The notes under the pieces are model-generated. The model was given only the letters and a program-made list of their open reading frames with translations. It was not told where the DNA came from and did no database searches. The translations under genes and the position numbers were made by a program. DNA of 64,000 nucleotides from Photorhabdus bodei. GTDB lineage: Bacteria; Pseudomonadota; Gammaproteobacteria; Enterobacterales; Enterobacteriaceae. Position 1 is the stretch's first letter, and every line of letters begins with the position of its first letter. Of this stretch, positions 16,720 to 27,800 are shown in pieces. The stretch covers positions 1 to 64,000 of the forward strand of contig NZ_NSCM01000001.1 of the NCBI RefSeq assembly GCF_003287735.1, given 5' to 3'.

Positions 16720-19700
16720 CTAACCCTGCAACTCTCCCAATTTCTGTTCAATCTGCTGTTGAAAATATTCTGCACGGGTTAATAAAACGGTTATTGTTTT
16801 CACATCACAATGTCCACTTTTTTCAATACGCAGACAGACACGTATTCCTTGCTGATATTGCATCAACGCAAAAGCGCCTTTCATACGATGGGCGTGATGT
16901 ACAACTTTTTCATGACATTGCTGGTTTTCCTGTTGTTGCAATTCTGCAATATCTTCCGACATTCCTTGCTGTATTGCGCTGAGTAATTGGCGTTCTACAG
17001 CCATATCTTGTTGAGCCAACGCTTGAATCTCATCGAATGTTAACGTTGATTTGTCATTGACTTGCCGGTAATAACGGGTAATTTCCGCCAGCAATTTGCT
17101 TTGCACCAATGGCTTAATTAATACACCATTCATTCCCGCTTCCAAACAACGAGCCTGTTCGGTAGAAAATGCGTTCGCAGTGCATCCCAGAATAATAAAT
17201 GGCGGTAATTGCCGTAATCGCTCATGTTTTCTCAGCAACTGAGCCAGTTCGTAACCGTTCATCACCGGCATCTGGCAATCTGTCAGCACGATATCGAAAT
17301 AGCCCTCTTCCACCAGATTCATGGCCTGTTCACCGCTTTCAGCGAGCGCGATACGATGGCCCGATGACGCTAACTGTAATGACAACACCTGTAAATTGGC
17401 AGGTAAATCATCAACCACTAAGATATTCAAAGATTCATGAAGTTCCGTCTCAATGTTTTCGGTTTTTTCGCTTATCGCCTCTTTTTCAATAACACGGCGC
17501 GTAAGCGGTAACACTACGGTAACCTGTGCGCCACCACTGGGCGCACCCGTGATTTTCAAGTTGCCACCCATTAATTCAACTAACTGTACAGAGATAGGTA
17601 ATCCCAACCCCGTACCAGTTTTACCACCATTATTTTGTGTCACCTGTACATAGGGCAGCAAAACCGCTTCATACATGGTTTCCGGGATGCCACAACCGGT
17701 ATCGGCAACCACCAGCGTAATTTCATCTTGGTGACTCTCTGGAATAAGCTGGTAGCTGGCGCTGATCTGTACACCACCCTGTTCGGTAAATTTAATAGCA
17801 TTGCCCAACAGGTTGTTGATGACTTGAGTTACGCGTGTTGCGTCAAGGAGATGATAATATTCAGACGGCAAATCAAATTGATAGGTGAAGAATAACTCTT
17901 TTTCCTTTGCCCGATGGCTAAAAGTTGCCACGCAATTTTCCAGAATTACCTGCAATGATTCCGGCTTGAGATTCAGCACCATCCGCCCAGATTCTATCTT
18001 GGAGAAATCCAGCACATCACCGATGATTCCTTGCAAGGATATGGCAGCCTGCCAAGCGATATGTAATGGCGTGGATGGCTGAGTTTGCTTTTTTACCTCC
18101 AGATCAAGAATACCGATAATGGCTTGTAGCGGAGTGCGGATCTCATGGCTCATGTGGGCCAGAAAATCTGATTTCTCCAGGCTGGCGAGTTCCGCCTTAT
18201 CACGTTCCTGGCGTAGTTCTTGCGCCAACAATTTACGTTCGGTCACATCAAACCAGCCACCAATGATTCCCTGAACAACGCCTTCGGTATTGCTATAACT
18301 TTCGAGCCACAAATAAACGTCTTTATCCTGTCCTTGAATAACAATGTTGCGATCAGAAAAATGGACAGGAGCACCTTCCAAACAGCGTAGAAAAATTAGA
18401 CTGATCTCTTGCTCATCGACCGGTTTTAAAAAGCATAGGGAAAAAAGACTACGGCCAATCACCTCAGATCCAACAGAGCCCATTTCATGCTGGAAATAGA
18501 GGTTAGCCGCCGTGATACACATGGTGGGATCGCAGACAAACATGGGCGTAGGCATGTTATTAAAGAGTGTTTCCCAGTACGCCAACAAATTCTGTAAGTT
18601 GCTTTCCGCGGTTTTACGTCGTTTGATCTGATGAGCAAGATAACTGCCCCAAAAAATTGAACTTAGCGCAATCACAAATAACGCCCCTCCCCACAACTTT
18701 ACCCAAGGCGAAATGTTATTATTGTCATAGGAAGCGACATTCCCCATCGATAACCACTTCAACCGTAATACCCGCAGTTCATTTGGTGGCAGTGCATCAA
18801 TGCTTTTATTTAATATGTCCACCAGTTGAGGATAGGCCGGTATGATGGCGTATTGTTCCGGTTGCAATGAGCCCTTAAAGGACTGAATAGAAATATTGGC
18901 GCCATAACGGCTTGCTTGTAGATAATCCGCACTGATCAGGCTATCAAAAGTGGCATCTGCCGCCCCGGCCAGCACCATATCGATACCTTGTGTCACGCTG
19001 TCAACTTCCACGACGAAAATCTCTGGATACTGCTTCAATAGCGACGAAAGTGCATGACCACGCTGAATCGCCACCCGATGGTGTTTAAGTTGTTCAAACT
19101 CATTGGGGGTATTGCGCTCATTGCGGGTGATCATCACCCATTCCACGGTACCATAGGGATGGCTGAAAGAGAGCCAACGGCTACGCTCGGGTGTGTTGAT
19201 CATAGAGGTCATTTGCGCTTCGCCATTTTCTAACAACTTTTTAATGCCGATTGCGCCATCTGTTGGCATAAAATTAAAGGTGATGCCACTTTTTTCTCCC
19301 AGTAGACGCAAAATGTCCACATCCAGCCCAGTGATTTGACCGTTTTTATCCAGAAAGGAATAAGGTGGCGCAGTACGAGTCAGTGCCACGTTGACGACAG
19401 GATTTTTTTTAATCCAAGCTTTTTCCTGAGCTGAAAAGATTGTAGCGTCATTATTACTGCCCAATGCCAGCCCAGAAATCCAACGTTCGTAAACTTTATT
19501 TCTGATAGCATGAGGAATGGATGTCAGAATCAGATTTACTGCTTCAACCATGCCATCACCGTTGTGACCGAGAAAGTCATACCGTTCCCCCAACGAGATA
19601 TCCCGGCGGTAGGTCAACCCGGTAAATGGACGAAAAGCCAGCAAATAGGCAATCTGACTTTGCCCGTCCAGATAGGCATCCATTTCGCCATCCACGACTG

Positions 19701-20334
19701 CCTGTATCCCCTCCTGCTGATCCTTCGCCACCAAAATGCTATGGTAATGTTTACGTAATTGCTTAATGACATTTGGATCACTGCTTGGTGCCGCCATAAT
19801 ATTCATTTTGGCAAATGGCATATTCACTTGTTCTTTGCGCATAATTAGGGCGAGGGGTTGTACCAGAATCGGGTAAGTGTCATTTGCTTCATTTCCTGAT
19901 TGTGATGAAGCGGAATTTGATAACAGTTGGATATCTCCATGTTGCAGAGCCTTATAAGCTGATTCCCAGTTGCCAAACAGCCGTACCTCCACCGGTCTTT
20001 TCAGCACAGTTTCGATCAAGCGCAGATAATCAGCATAAATCCCTTCCAACTTGCCGTCCCAACGATGGATCACCAATGGCGCGCCGATACAGCAGAGAAT
20101 ACCAACTTTTAATGCCGGAAAACTCGGGGGAAGCACCCCCCCATATTCTTTAACGGGAAAAGGCAGAAATTCTTGTGATTCTTGCGTGATGTTTGAATAA
20201 AACTCCACCGGTAGCCCATTTGCAGGTAGCTTTTGCGCATTGCGGTATTCAAACAGGTTGAGGCTCCAGCCAGATAGCGGTAACAGCAATACCAATATGG
20301 CAAACCATCGCCATGCTTTGCTCCGGCACTTCAT
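16720..20334 (-). CDS. EvgS/BvgS-type unorthodox hybrid sensor histidine kinase
   Basis: The 1204-residue inner-membrane sensor has the EvgS/BvgS layout. Order: signal/anchor (1-24), two periplasmic solute-binding-type (SBP3) domains (about 50-295 and 305-545), a transmembrane helix (about 558-580), a PAS domain (about 590-705), a dimerisation and phosphoacceptor domain with HMSHEIRTPLQA (His730), and an ATPase domain with NNLLGNAIKFT and GTGLGL. A receiver follows (ILVVDDLPANL; phosphate-accepting Asp1019 in LTDCQMPVMNG), then an HPt domain with HAHRMKGAFA (His1149). Phosphate should pass His730-Asp1019-His1149 to the partner regulator. EvgS is 1197 residues long, so this one is complete. 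The gene lies three bases behind the response regulator. The stimulus is unknown. Confidence 0.92.
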   Translation of the reverse strand: MKCRSKAWRWFAILVLLLPLSGWSLNLFEYRNAQKLPANGLPVEFYSNITQESQEFLPFPVKEYGGVLPPSFPALKVGILCCIGAPLVIHRWDGKLEGIYADYLRLIETVLKRPVEVRLFGNWESAYKALQHGDIQLLSNSASSQSGNEANDTYPILVQPLALIMRKEQVNMPFAKMNIMAAPSSDPNVIKQLRKHYHSILVAKDQQEGIQAVVDGEMDAYLDGQSQIAYLLAFRPFTGLTYRRDISLGERYDFLGHNGDGMVEAVNLILTSIPHAIRNKVYERWISGLALGSNNDATIFSAQEKAWIKKNPVVNVALTRTAPPYSFLDKNGQITGLDVDILRLLGEKSGITFNFMPTDGAIGIKKLLENGEAQMTSMINTPERSRWLSFSHPYGTVEWVMITRNERNTPNEFEQLKHHRVAIQRGHALSSLLKQYPEIFVVEVDSVTQGIDMVLAGAADATFDSLISADYLQASRYGANISIQSFKGSLQPEQYAIIPAYPQLVDILNKSIDALPPNELRVLRLKWLSMGNVASYDNNNISPWVKLWGGALFVIALSSIFWGSYLAHQIKRRKTAESNLQNLLAYWETLFNNMPTPMFVCDPTMCITAANLYFQHEMGSVGSEVIGRSLFSLCFLKPVDEQEISLIFLRCLEGAPVHFSDRNIVIQGQDKDVYLWLESYSNTEGVVQGIIGGWFDVTERKLLAQELRQERDKAELASLEKSDFLAHMSHEIRTPLQAIIGILDLEVKKQTQPSTPLHIAWQAAISLQGIIGDVLDFSKIESGRMVLNLKPESLQVILENCVATFSHRAKEKELFFTYQFDLPSEYYHLLDATRVTQVINNLLGNAIKFTEQGGVQISASYQLIPESHQDEITLVVADTGCGIPETMYEAVLLPYVQVTQNNGGKTGTGLGLPISVQLVELMGGNLKITGAPSGGAQVTVVLPLTRRVIEKEAISEKTENIETELHESLNILVVDDLPANLQVLSLQLASSGHRIALAESGEQAMNLVEEGYFDIVLTDCQMPVMNGYELAQLLRKHERLRQLPPFIILGCTANAFSTEQARCLEAGMNGVLIKPLVQSKLLAEITRYYRQVNDKSTLTFDEIQALAQQDMAVERQLLSAIQQGMSEDIAELQQQENQQCHEKVVHHAHRMKGAFALMQYQQGIRVCLRIEKSGHCDVKTITVLLTRAEYFQQQIEQKLGELQG

Positions 20335-20337
20335 GGC

Positions 20338-20964
20338 TTACAGCCCCAATCCAATCTGATGCAAATAATTATAAAGCGCGGCTTCGCTATCTAACCCGAG
20401 CTTTTTCATTGCGCTAATTTTTTGGGCGCTGATCGTCTGCTTAGTACGGTATAAACGCGCGGCAATATCATTCACACTCAACCCTTGTCCCAACAGTTTA
20501 ATCACTTCCAACTCTTTGCTGGTTAGCGTTTTTACAACTTCTTCGTCCGGTGATTCGAGAAATTGCTCACTTAGATAGGGTTCATAACGTCCGGTTGTAC
20601 TGTACAACCCTTTTACCAGTTCATGGGATAAGCTGTTTTTGTTCAAAATCGCTTTCACTTTGTAGTCAATCAATGAAGCTATTATTTTTCGGTCGCTGAT
20701 CATTGTAATCACCACAATCGGCAAATACGGATATTGTTCCCGGATTCGGCTAATCATCCTCAGACCGTCGATCTGGTTATTACCCGGCATAATGAAATCT
20801 GTAATCAGCATATCCGCTTCTTTTTCCTCCAGCAGAGAGAAAAGTGAAGTAACATCATGGGCTTCCCCCACAATCTGGTAATTCTCCGGCAATGTTGCCA
20901 GTATCGTACGTAGTCCTAATAAAAATACCGGATGATCGTCGGCAATAATGACTCGTCTGGGCAT
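20338..20964 (-). CDS. EvgA/BvgA-type LuxR-family response regulator
   Basis: The 208-residue protein has an N-terminal receiver (about 1-125) with acidic DD at 9-10, phosphoacceptor Asp56 in MLITDFIMPG and a conserved lysine in AILNKN. The C-terminal LuxR/NarL helix-turn-helix (about 145-205) contains LTSKELEVIKLLGQGLSVNDIAARLYRTKQTISAQKISAMKKLGL. The KTISAQK-like recognition segment is typical of EvgA/BvgA. It should take phosphate from the adjacent hybrid kinase and act as a dimer on DNA. Targets are unknown; the secretion genes upstream on the same strand are obvious candidates by position only. Confidence 0.92.
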   Translation of the reverse strand: MPRRVIIADDHPVFLLGLRTILATLPENYQIVGEAHDVTSLFSLLEEKEADMLITDFIMPGNNQIDGLRMISRIREQYPYLPIVVITMISDRKIIASLIDYKVKAILNKNSLSHELVKGLYSTTGRYEPYLSEQFLESPDEEVVKTLTSKELEVIKLLGQGLSVNDIAARLYRTKQTISAQKISAMKKLGLDSEAALYNYLHQIGLGL

Positions 20965-20994
20965 AGGTTATTTCTCCAGATTATTGACTATTTT

Positions 20995-22233
20995 TTATTT
21001 ACTATCTATTTCACGTATCGTTCCTTCAATAAAACCGGCATCTTCTCCCACATGGATGATTAAGGCGATAATGACGGGGTTAAATTCGCCTTTACCATCG
21101 GCAATCCGAACTTTTAATGTCTGTGGTATTTGCGAGACTGAATTTTTAAGCTGTTCGATTTTATGCCGATCTTCCTGATGAACCCAAGCCATCAACTGCG
21201 ACCAGGAGACGGGCGCTTTTCCGCACCGCATCCAGGCAGCACCATTATGATGCCAGTACAAATGTCCGTTGGCGCTTAACCGAAAGCAATTAATCTGTTC
21301 TTGATCCAGCATGGCTCTCATTAACAGAAAACGCGCTTTACGCCGATGTAATGCATTGATTATGTTAGATAAATAGCTACAGCATAACAACGCGGGTAAA
21401 GTGAACGCTGTACTGTACCAAGCCGCTATCTGCACATTTTGTTGAAGATTGGTTAACGGGGATGAGAATGGCCCGAGACCAAAAATGGTGGCACTCACGA
21501 TCCCCACCGTACATAGGGATAAAAAGCTGCTTAATACCAGCAGATTACCGCTGAGTGCCAGTAGCATCGGCAAACTGAAGGAAAACAGCAGTGCGATACC
21601 TTGCCAGTGTATTTTCCCGGCTTCCGGTGGTGGACTGATGAACAATACTGTCATGGCAAATAGGGCCACCAGCCATAAGCCATGGATTTTCCAGTTCCCA
21701 ACCCCATTTTTCTCGTGGGTGATGTAGTAGATAACAAACAATGTCAGTGGTAGATAACTCAACACTGAGCCTACGACAATCGGTAATGAAACTGATATGT
21801 CGGTAGGATAACCAAATAGATGAAGTATCCATTTCGCGATAAATCGCTCAATGATTCCACTTAACGAACAGAGTACGGTCAGGTTAATGATGTCCCTTGT
21901 CCGTTTCGGCACCCACATGACACCGTAAAAAAACTGCCAGATCAGCGCTGTTGCTACCAGCATCATCATATTGATGCTGGAAAAGGTCAGCGATACATTT
22001 ACTGGCCTGCCATACCACTGACTGGCAGTCAGCGAAATCAAGGCACCTGTGATTAACCAGACAGGCCAGTACCGTGGTGCCCTGGCGCAAAAAATGCCTT
22101 GTAACAAGCCTGCCGGAAACCACACTAGTGATGACAGACTCCACACATCCCGTACCTGTAGGTTTAACAGTGCCAGCGCGAAATTGACCAATGTAAAGAT
22201 AAACCAGAAGATCACTATCTTTTTCATTTTCAT
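20995..22233 (-). CDS. MASE1-like integral membrane protein with a degenerate PAS-like tail
   Basis: The protein (412 residues from the ATG at 22233; an upstream GTG at 22254 is possible) has about eight to ten hydrophobic helices over residues 5-290, in the style of MASE1 membrane sensor domains (VWSLSSLVWFPAGLLQGIFCARAPRYWPVWLITGALIS). A soluble C-terminal part of roughly 120 residues follows (CFRLSANGHLYWHHNGAAWMRCGK...VHQEDRHKIEQLKN), which looks like a PAS domain. There is no kinase, GGDEF or EAL output module. It is the first gene of a three-gene unit with the EvgA- and EvgS-like genes, 30 bases ahead of the regulator, so it may be an accessory sensor for that phosphorelay. Confidence 0.75.
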   Translation of the reverse strand: MKMKKIVIFWFIFTLVNFALALLNLQVRDVWSLSSLVWFPAGLLQGIFCARAPRYWPVWLITGALISLTASQWYGRPVNVSLTFSSINMMMLVATALIWQFFYGVMWVPKRTRDIINLTVLCSLSGIIERFIAKWILHLFGYPTDISVSLPIVVGSVLSYLPLTLFVIYYITHEKNGVGNWKIHGLWLVALFAMTVLFISPPPEAGKIHWQGIALLFSFSLPMLLALSGNLLVLSSFLSLCTVGIVSATIFGLGPFSSPLTNLQQNVQIAAWYSTAFTLPALLCCSYLSNIINALHRRKARFLLMRAMLDQEQINCFRLSANGHLYWHHNGAAWMRCGKAPVSWSQLMAWVHQEDRHKIEQLKNSVSQIPQTLKVRIADGKGEFNPVIIALIIHVGEDAGFIEGTIREIDSK

Positions 22234-22324
22234 CGGGATCTCATTTCGTAACACTGATGTTACATTGTAAGATAATAATAGCAGAGATAAGCTCTTACTA
22301 CCCTTAGTTGATAATATTATATAG

Positions 22325-24886
22325 TTATAATTTCTTTTGGTCTGATCGTAACTGTATTTGGCCGTCTATAACATCTATCCAGACATCCTGATTGACTGGC
22401 ATATCACCTAATAGCAATTGATCTGATAACAACGGCAGGACAAACTGTGTTAACAGGTTGTCAATTTCACGTGCCCCACTTTCCGCGATTCGACACCCTT
22501 CAGCGATAAAATCCACCAGCGTGTCGCTATAGTGCAATTCACATTGGGTTGATTGACGATAGCGTGTGACAATTTTATTCAGCTTATGGCGGACAATGGC
22601 ATGCAGAACTTCGCCATGTACCGGCAGATAAGGAATAACCTGCAAACGACCTAAAAATGCTGGCGTAAAAATACGTTGCAGCTCTGGCCGGATAATTTCC
22701 TGAATATCTTCCAGGGTGGCCGGGCGATTTTCCCCCTGCTCTTTTACTCCGTGCATTGCGGCCCGCATTACCAAATCTGATGCCGCATTCGTGGTCAGGA
22801 TGATCAACGTATTACGAAAGTTAATCTGTTGCCCTTCGGCATCTTCCATCATGCCTTTATCGAACACTTGAAAGAACAACTCCAGTACATCGGGGTGAGC
22901 TTTCTCCACTTCATCAAGTAGCACCACGCTGTAAGGTTGACGCCGAACCGCTTCGGTCAATACACCACCTTGTCCATAACCGACATAGCCCGGAGGAGAA
23001 CCTTTCAGGCCGGAAACCGAATGGGCTTCCTGATATTCCGACATGTTAATCGTGATCAGATGATGCTCACCGCCATACAACTCATGAGCCAGCGCTAAGG
23101 CGGTCTCGGTTTTCCCTACACCGGAGGGGCCTGCGAGCATAAAGACTCCGGTAGGTTTGACCGGATCGGCCAGTTGTGCCTTAGCAATCCGAATTTGACG
23201 GGCTATCTGATTGAGCGCATGATCTTGCCCCATGACCCGTTGGCCGAGGCGGGTTTCCAACCGACGCAACACATCACGCTCATTTTCGACCATTCGACCA
23301 AGGGGTATCCCTGTCCAACCGGAAACAATGTCCGCTACACAGGCGGCATCAACACAATCAAAGACATAAGCGTGCTGATGATGGCGCTGATGCAGTTCTG
23401 CACGTAACACAGGTAGCCGTTCATCGTGTTCTTCACAGGCGAGGATGTCATTAACCAACTGACGTTGAGCATGATATTCCGGCAAAATTGCTTCTAGTGA
23501 TGCCTGCAATTCTGCCTGACGCTGCGCCAATTTCTGTAGCTGAGTTTCATGGCCGCCTTCACGTAACAATGCTTCCTGTTCGCTAGCAATGTTTGTCAGC
23601 ATGGCACGCAGATCTTCAATCGGCGCTGGTTCGTCAGTCTGTGAAACGGCAACGCGGGCACAGGCGCTGTCCAACAGGCTAACCGATTTATCCGGCAACT
23701 GACGTCCAGTGATATAACGGTTGGCTAACGTAACGGCTGCCGTGACCGCCTCTGCAAGTACTTTGACGCCATGATGTTTTTCCATTGCAGGTGTCATGGC
23801 GCGCAACATGGCGATTGCCAGTTCTAGCGAAGGTTCTTCGACTTTGATCAACTGGAAACGACGTGCTAACGCTGCATCTTTTTCAAAGTACTTCTTATAT
23901 TCAGACCAGGTGGTTGCCGCAATCGCCCGTAACTCACCCCGTGCCAGCGCGGGCTTCAACAGATTGGCTGCATCATTTTGCCCGGCTTGGCCGCCTGCAC
24001 CAATCAGCGTATGCGCTTCATCGATAAACAGAATCACGGGTGTAGGATACCCCTTCACTTCATCCAATAATTTTTGCAGACGGCTTTCAAACTCACCTTT
24101 TACGCTAGCACCCGCTTGTAACAGCCCCATATCCAGCGTAAATAGTTCAGCCTGTGTCAAAACTTTCGGTACACGGCCATCAACAATCCGCTGAGCAAGC
24201 CCCTCGATCAGCGCGGTTTTGCCGACACCCGCTTCACCGGTTAACAACGGGTTGTTTTGGCGACGGCGTAACAGCACGTCAATCAACTGGCGAATCTCCC
24301 GCTCACGCCCTAAAACCGGATCGAGTTTGTTATCACGTGCTGCCTGTGTCAGGTGATGCGTGTATTGTGCCAGCGCAGATTGAGTATTATCTCCGACAGG
24401 CGTTGTAGTTTGTTGCGGTTTCGGATGTGCTTGTGTACGCAACCACTGTTCTATCCCATCAGTGTTACCCTGTAACGCTTGTTGTAGTTCTGAGGTCAGC
24501 GAATGGTGCAGTGACGGATTCATGATCAGTGCCACAATCAGCGCCTGAGCGCTAATCTGTGATGCGCCCCAATGAGTACTGGCGTACATCCAAGTCTGTT
24601 CCATCCATTCAGTTAGGCTGGTCGCCAGTACCGGCGAACGATGATTACCACTGCGTAATAGTGTCAGTGATCTCTGGCAGGCATTCAGCAACGTCATGGC
24701 ATCAATCCCGCCGTGGCGACACACTTGTTCCATCGTCGGAAGCTGTTTTTCAAACAAAGCCAATAGCAGGTGTTCAATTTCCACTTCATGATGGGTGCGC
24801 CGTACCGCCAGATTAGCGGCCTCATCAAGGCACTGACGCGCTTCTACCGTTAATTTACTCACGATCTGTTTAAGATAATTACTCAC
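22325..24886 (-). CDS. tssH: TssH/ClpV, type VI secretion sheath-disassembly ATPase
   Basis: An 853-residue double-AAA+ Clp ATPase. The N-domain (about 1-150) has a [33 protein letters not shown] start, as in ClpV. The first ATPase has Walker [13 protein letters not shown] and Walker [14 protein letters not shown]; a coiled middle region follows; the second has [14 protein letters not shown] and [13 protein letters not shown]. ClpV recognises contracted TssB/TssC sheaths and unfolds TssC for recycling. It overlaps the end of tssM by eight bases and is the last secretion gene of the block. It looks complete. Confidence 0.95.
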   Translation of the reverse strand: MSNYLKQIVSKLTVEARQCLDEAANLAVRRTHHEVEIEHLLLALFEKQLPTMEQVCRHGGIDAMTLLNACQRSLTLLRSGNHRSPVLATSLTEWMEQTWMYASTHWGASQISAQALIVALIMNPSLHHSLTSELQQALQGNTDGIEQWLRTQAHPKPQQTTTPVGDNTQSALAQYTHHLTQAARDNKLDPVLGREREIRQLIDVLLRRRQNNPLLTGEAGVGKTALIEGLAQRIVDGRVPKVLTQAELFTLDMGLLQAGASVKGEFESRLQKLLDEVKGYPTPVILFIDEAHTLIGAGGQAGQNDAANLLKPALARGELRAIAATTWSEYKKYFEKDAALARRFQLIKVEEPSLELAIAMLRAMTPAMEKHHGVKVLAEAVTAAVTLANRYITGRQLPDKSVSLLDSACARVAVSQTDEPAPIEDLRAMLTNIASEQEALLREGGHETQLQKLAQRQAELQASLEAILPEYHAQRQLVNDILACEEHDERLPVLRAELHQRHHQHAYVFDCVDAACVADIVSGWTGIPLGRMVENERDVLRRLETRLGQRVMGQDHALNQIARQIRIAKAQLADPVKPTGVFMLAGPSGVGKTETALALAHELYGGEHHLITINMSEYQEAHSVSGLKGSPPGYVGYGQGGVLTEAVRRQPYSVVLLDEVEKAHPDVLELFFQVFDKGMMEDAEGQQINFRNTLIILTTNAASDLVMRAAMHGVKEQGENRPATLEDIQEIIRPELQRIFTPAFLGRLQVIPYLPVHGEVLHAIVRHKLNKIVTRYRQSTQCELHYSDTLVDFIAEGCRIAESGAREIDNLLTQFVLPLLSDQLLLGDMPVNQDVWIDVIDGQIQLRSDQKKL

Positions 24887-27800
24887 TTTTAGGTTTCCTT
24901 AATTCGTTCCAATGGGTGGTGATCTGTGATGGCAAAGTAGAAAGGGTCCCTTTTGCCACTGTTGGTTCACTTAAATTTAACAACTGGCTATCCAGTCGGT
25001 TGCGTTGTTCCAACAACGCCGTTTGTTGTTGCTGATGTTGCTGCCATTGCTGATACAGTGTTGAAACAGCTTTGCTTCCGCTGACTTGATAGCGCACAGT
25101 GATGTTATTGATACCCAGAGCACTTAATTCATCGCGTCGCTGTGGGAACGCTTGTGCTGCTAGTGCCAGTTCACCGCGGGAAAAAGCGTGCATAAATTGC
25201 AGCAAACCATCGGGGCCAACGTAACTTTTGCTTAATGTAAAGCGAGGAAAATAGACATCAATTTGGACTTTACCGCATGTTCCTGGGCTCCAATGCAGCG
25301 TCATGCTGTCATTGAAATTCATACTTTTAAGCTGCTGTACGCCATCATCACAACTCAACGTCACTGAACTTCCTATTGGCAATACCTTTGCCCCTGGGTT
25401 AGCGGTCGCCGGTTGGCTGATAATCGTCACTTCCGCCGATGGTTTCTGTTCTTGTTTCGGTTCCTGTTGTGCCGTCGTCAGTTGCTGTTCGCTTTCCAGT
25501 AAGGCGAGTTTCTCTTGCAGGCGACGGCGAATATCCGATGTCGCTGAAAGTAGGTCATTTGGCTGGATGAGGTTATTAATATAGAAAATGAAATCATCGC
25601 TAAGCGGAAAGAGCACATCTTCCATTTCCTGACGCTTAATCCCTTCGGGACGAATATCCAGCGCATACTCTGCGGTATCCCGTACAAATGCGTTACTGTA
25701 TTCATACAAACGCGCATTCAATTCCCGAGCATCAAACAGTTCCTGTCTGCTCAATTTTTCCATCGGCCAAATCACTTTGCTTTCCCACTGGGTTTGCAAG
25801 CGGCTGGCGGCACTTAAGAAGGCGTAACGCAGTACCAGATGCGCATCACCCTGATAGAGTCGCCATAAGGCTTCATTCAACCCGGTTACCTCGGTATTCT
25901 GTTTGCTTTCGGCCTCGTGGCGCCACAGGGTGAAACGGTTGAACAATGCGTGCAGACCGCTATCGTCCAGTTCCCCTTTCTCGTTGTTTAACGCATTTTT
26001 AACCAACACTTCGGTTTCTATATCACTGAGCAATTCGCGTTGGCTATTTAACTGCACCGCTTGCCGGTAGGCGCGATAGCGTGTCAGTACGTTGTCATCT
26101 AGCCGTACAGAGATCTGCGGTGAAATACCAAACCATGACATGATGCGCTGGCGTAAAGAGAGGTTCCCTAGCGAGACCCGTTGCATCGCGCTACTTTTTT
26201 GTGCATAACCATGCAGTTGCCATAAACGATGTTGTGTCTGTAACCAAGTCTGCTGCTCCGCCGGTTCTATCGTGGCTAAATCACGTTCTAACTGTGTCAG
26301 AAAGGCGATATAGGGGCTGTCATATTGACCCGTTGCTAATATCAACGCCTGCCAGTTTTTCTTGCCTCGTACTAACGTTTCTCCTTGAGGCATGGTCTGG
26401 GCGAATGCTAACCACTCTGATTGGCGCTGACTTTGATACTGTTGATGAAATGAGCGCTGCAAAGGAGCAAAGAATGCCGGTCTGTTAAGGGCTTGTGATA
26501 ATTCATCCAAGGTTGCCTGAATATCCCGTTCACCGGTTTGAGTATAGACACCACGGATACGAGCGTTAATGGTGGCGGCATCTTCTTTGGTTAGCGGCCA
26601 GAAATCAGCCAGTGTCAGCGAATGCGTTCCAGCCGGTTGTTCGTCAGCTAATAGCCACTGCCAGTTATTGCTATCTTGCAGTAATGTCTGTAATACATTT
26701 CGCCATTGTTCAAATTCTTGCTGTGCATTGCCTTGGCGATATTGCGCCAGACGGAGTGCGACGCGTTGTTCCGCTGATAAAGGATCGTTTTCACCACTTA
26801 ATAGTGAAGCTGAATAAGCAGGCATATGCTGTAAAGTTTCTAGCGTAGCGCCATGCGCCATTGCCTGTTCAATGTTAATAAAACGTGCCCAGTGTAAAGC
26901 TAACAGTTGTTTTTGTGGTGCTTCCGCGTTACGGAAACGTGTTAGCAAATGTGTTGCTAACGATGCCGGGTTGAATGCATTAACAGGCGCTTGTTGCTGG
27001 TATTGCTGCGCCATCCTTTGTTCCATCGTATGGATGACCGGATAGAAAAGCAGAGATGGCAAGGTTTCCTGTGACCAGTACTCAACTTGTCGATAGCGTA
27101 AGTAACTCCGCTCAAGGGGGTTTATCTTATGGATATTCTCAAGCTGCATAACGCTACGCCAGGTTGTCATTAATGCGTTGCCGGCACCGTACACCAGCAT
27201 CAAACCCAGTAGGCTAACGAATACGCGTTTGGTCAATGTCCGCCAGCCGGTCAATAATACGCTATTACTACGTTGATCTTGGCTATGTTGAACTTGGTCT
27301 GGCAGATATTCTCCCAACAAACGGTGGCTGAAAACGCCAGCAGTTTGATGCTCGGCGGTAAAAAACATGCCACGCAACAGACCATGCTCCAGATAATGGT
27401 CTCGGTCGAACAGTGCATTCAAGTAACAACCCAGTGCAGGTTGCAGTTGAGCGACGGTTTCTGGTAACGCTAAGATTTCCACATTGGGTTGCCGCCGTTG
27501 TTGATTGAGCAACTTAAGGCGCATCATTTTCAACGTGTTGACAATGGTGTTCATGCTCTTATCCAGCACGTCGGTGACATTACCCACCGTATGATGCTCG
27601 ATAAAATCGCCTAGCAATTCAGCATGTTGTTCTACTGACAGTTGGGTGCACCAATGGTCAAACCCCGGCAATGTTTCGCTGTGGGTAAGGATCAACCAGA
27701 TGGGTAAGCGGCGTTCCAGACGTATCTGTAATGGTTCCAACTGAGCACGTACCTGACGTGCGGCGATATAGAGCGCTCGATTGTCGCTGTTTAGCAACTG

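Noticed and set aside
16408..16723. Small open frames around yefM and ERIC copy 5
   Set aside because: They are made of ERIC sequence or antisense yefM and lack start signals.
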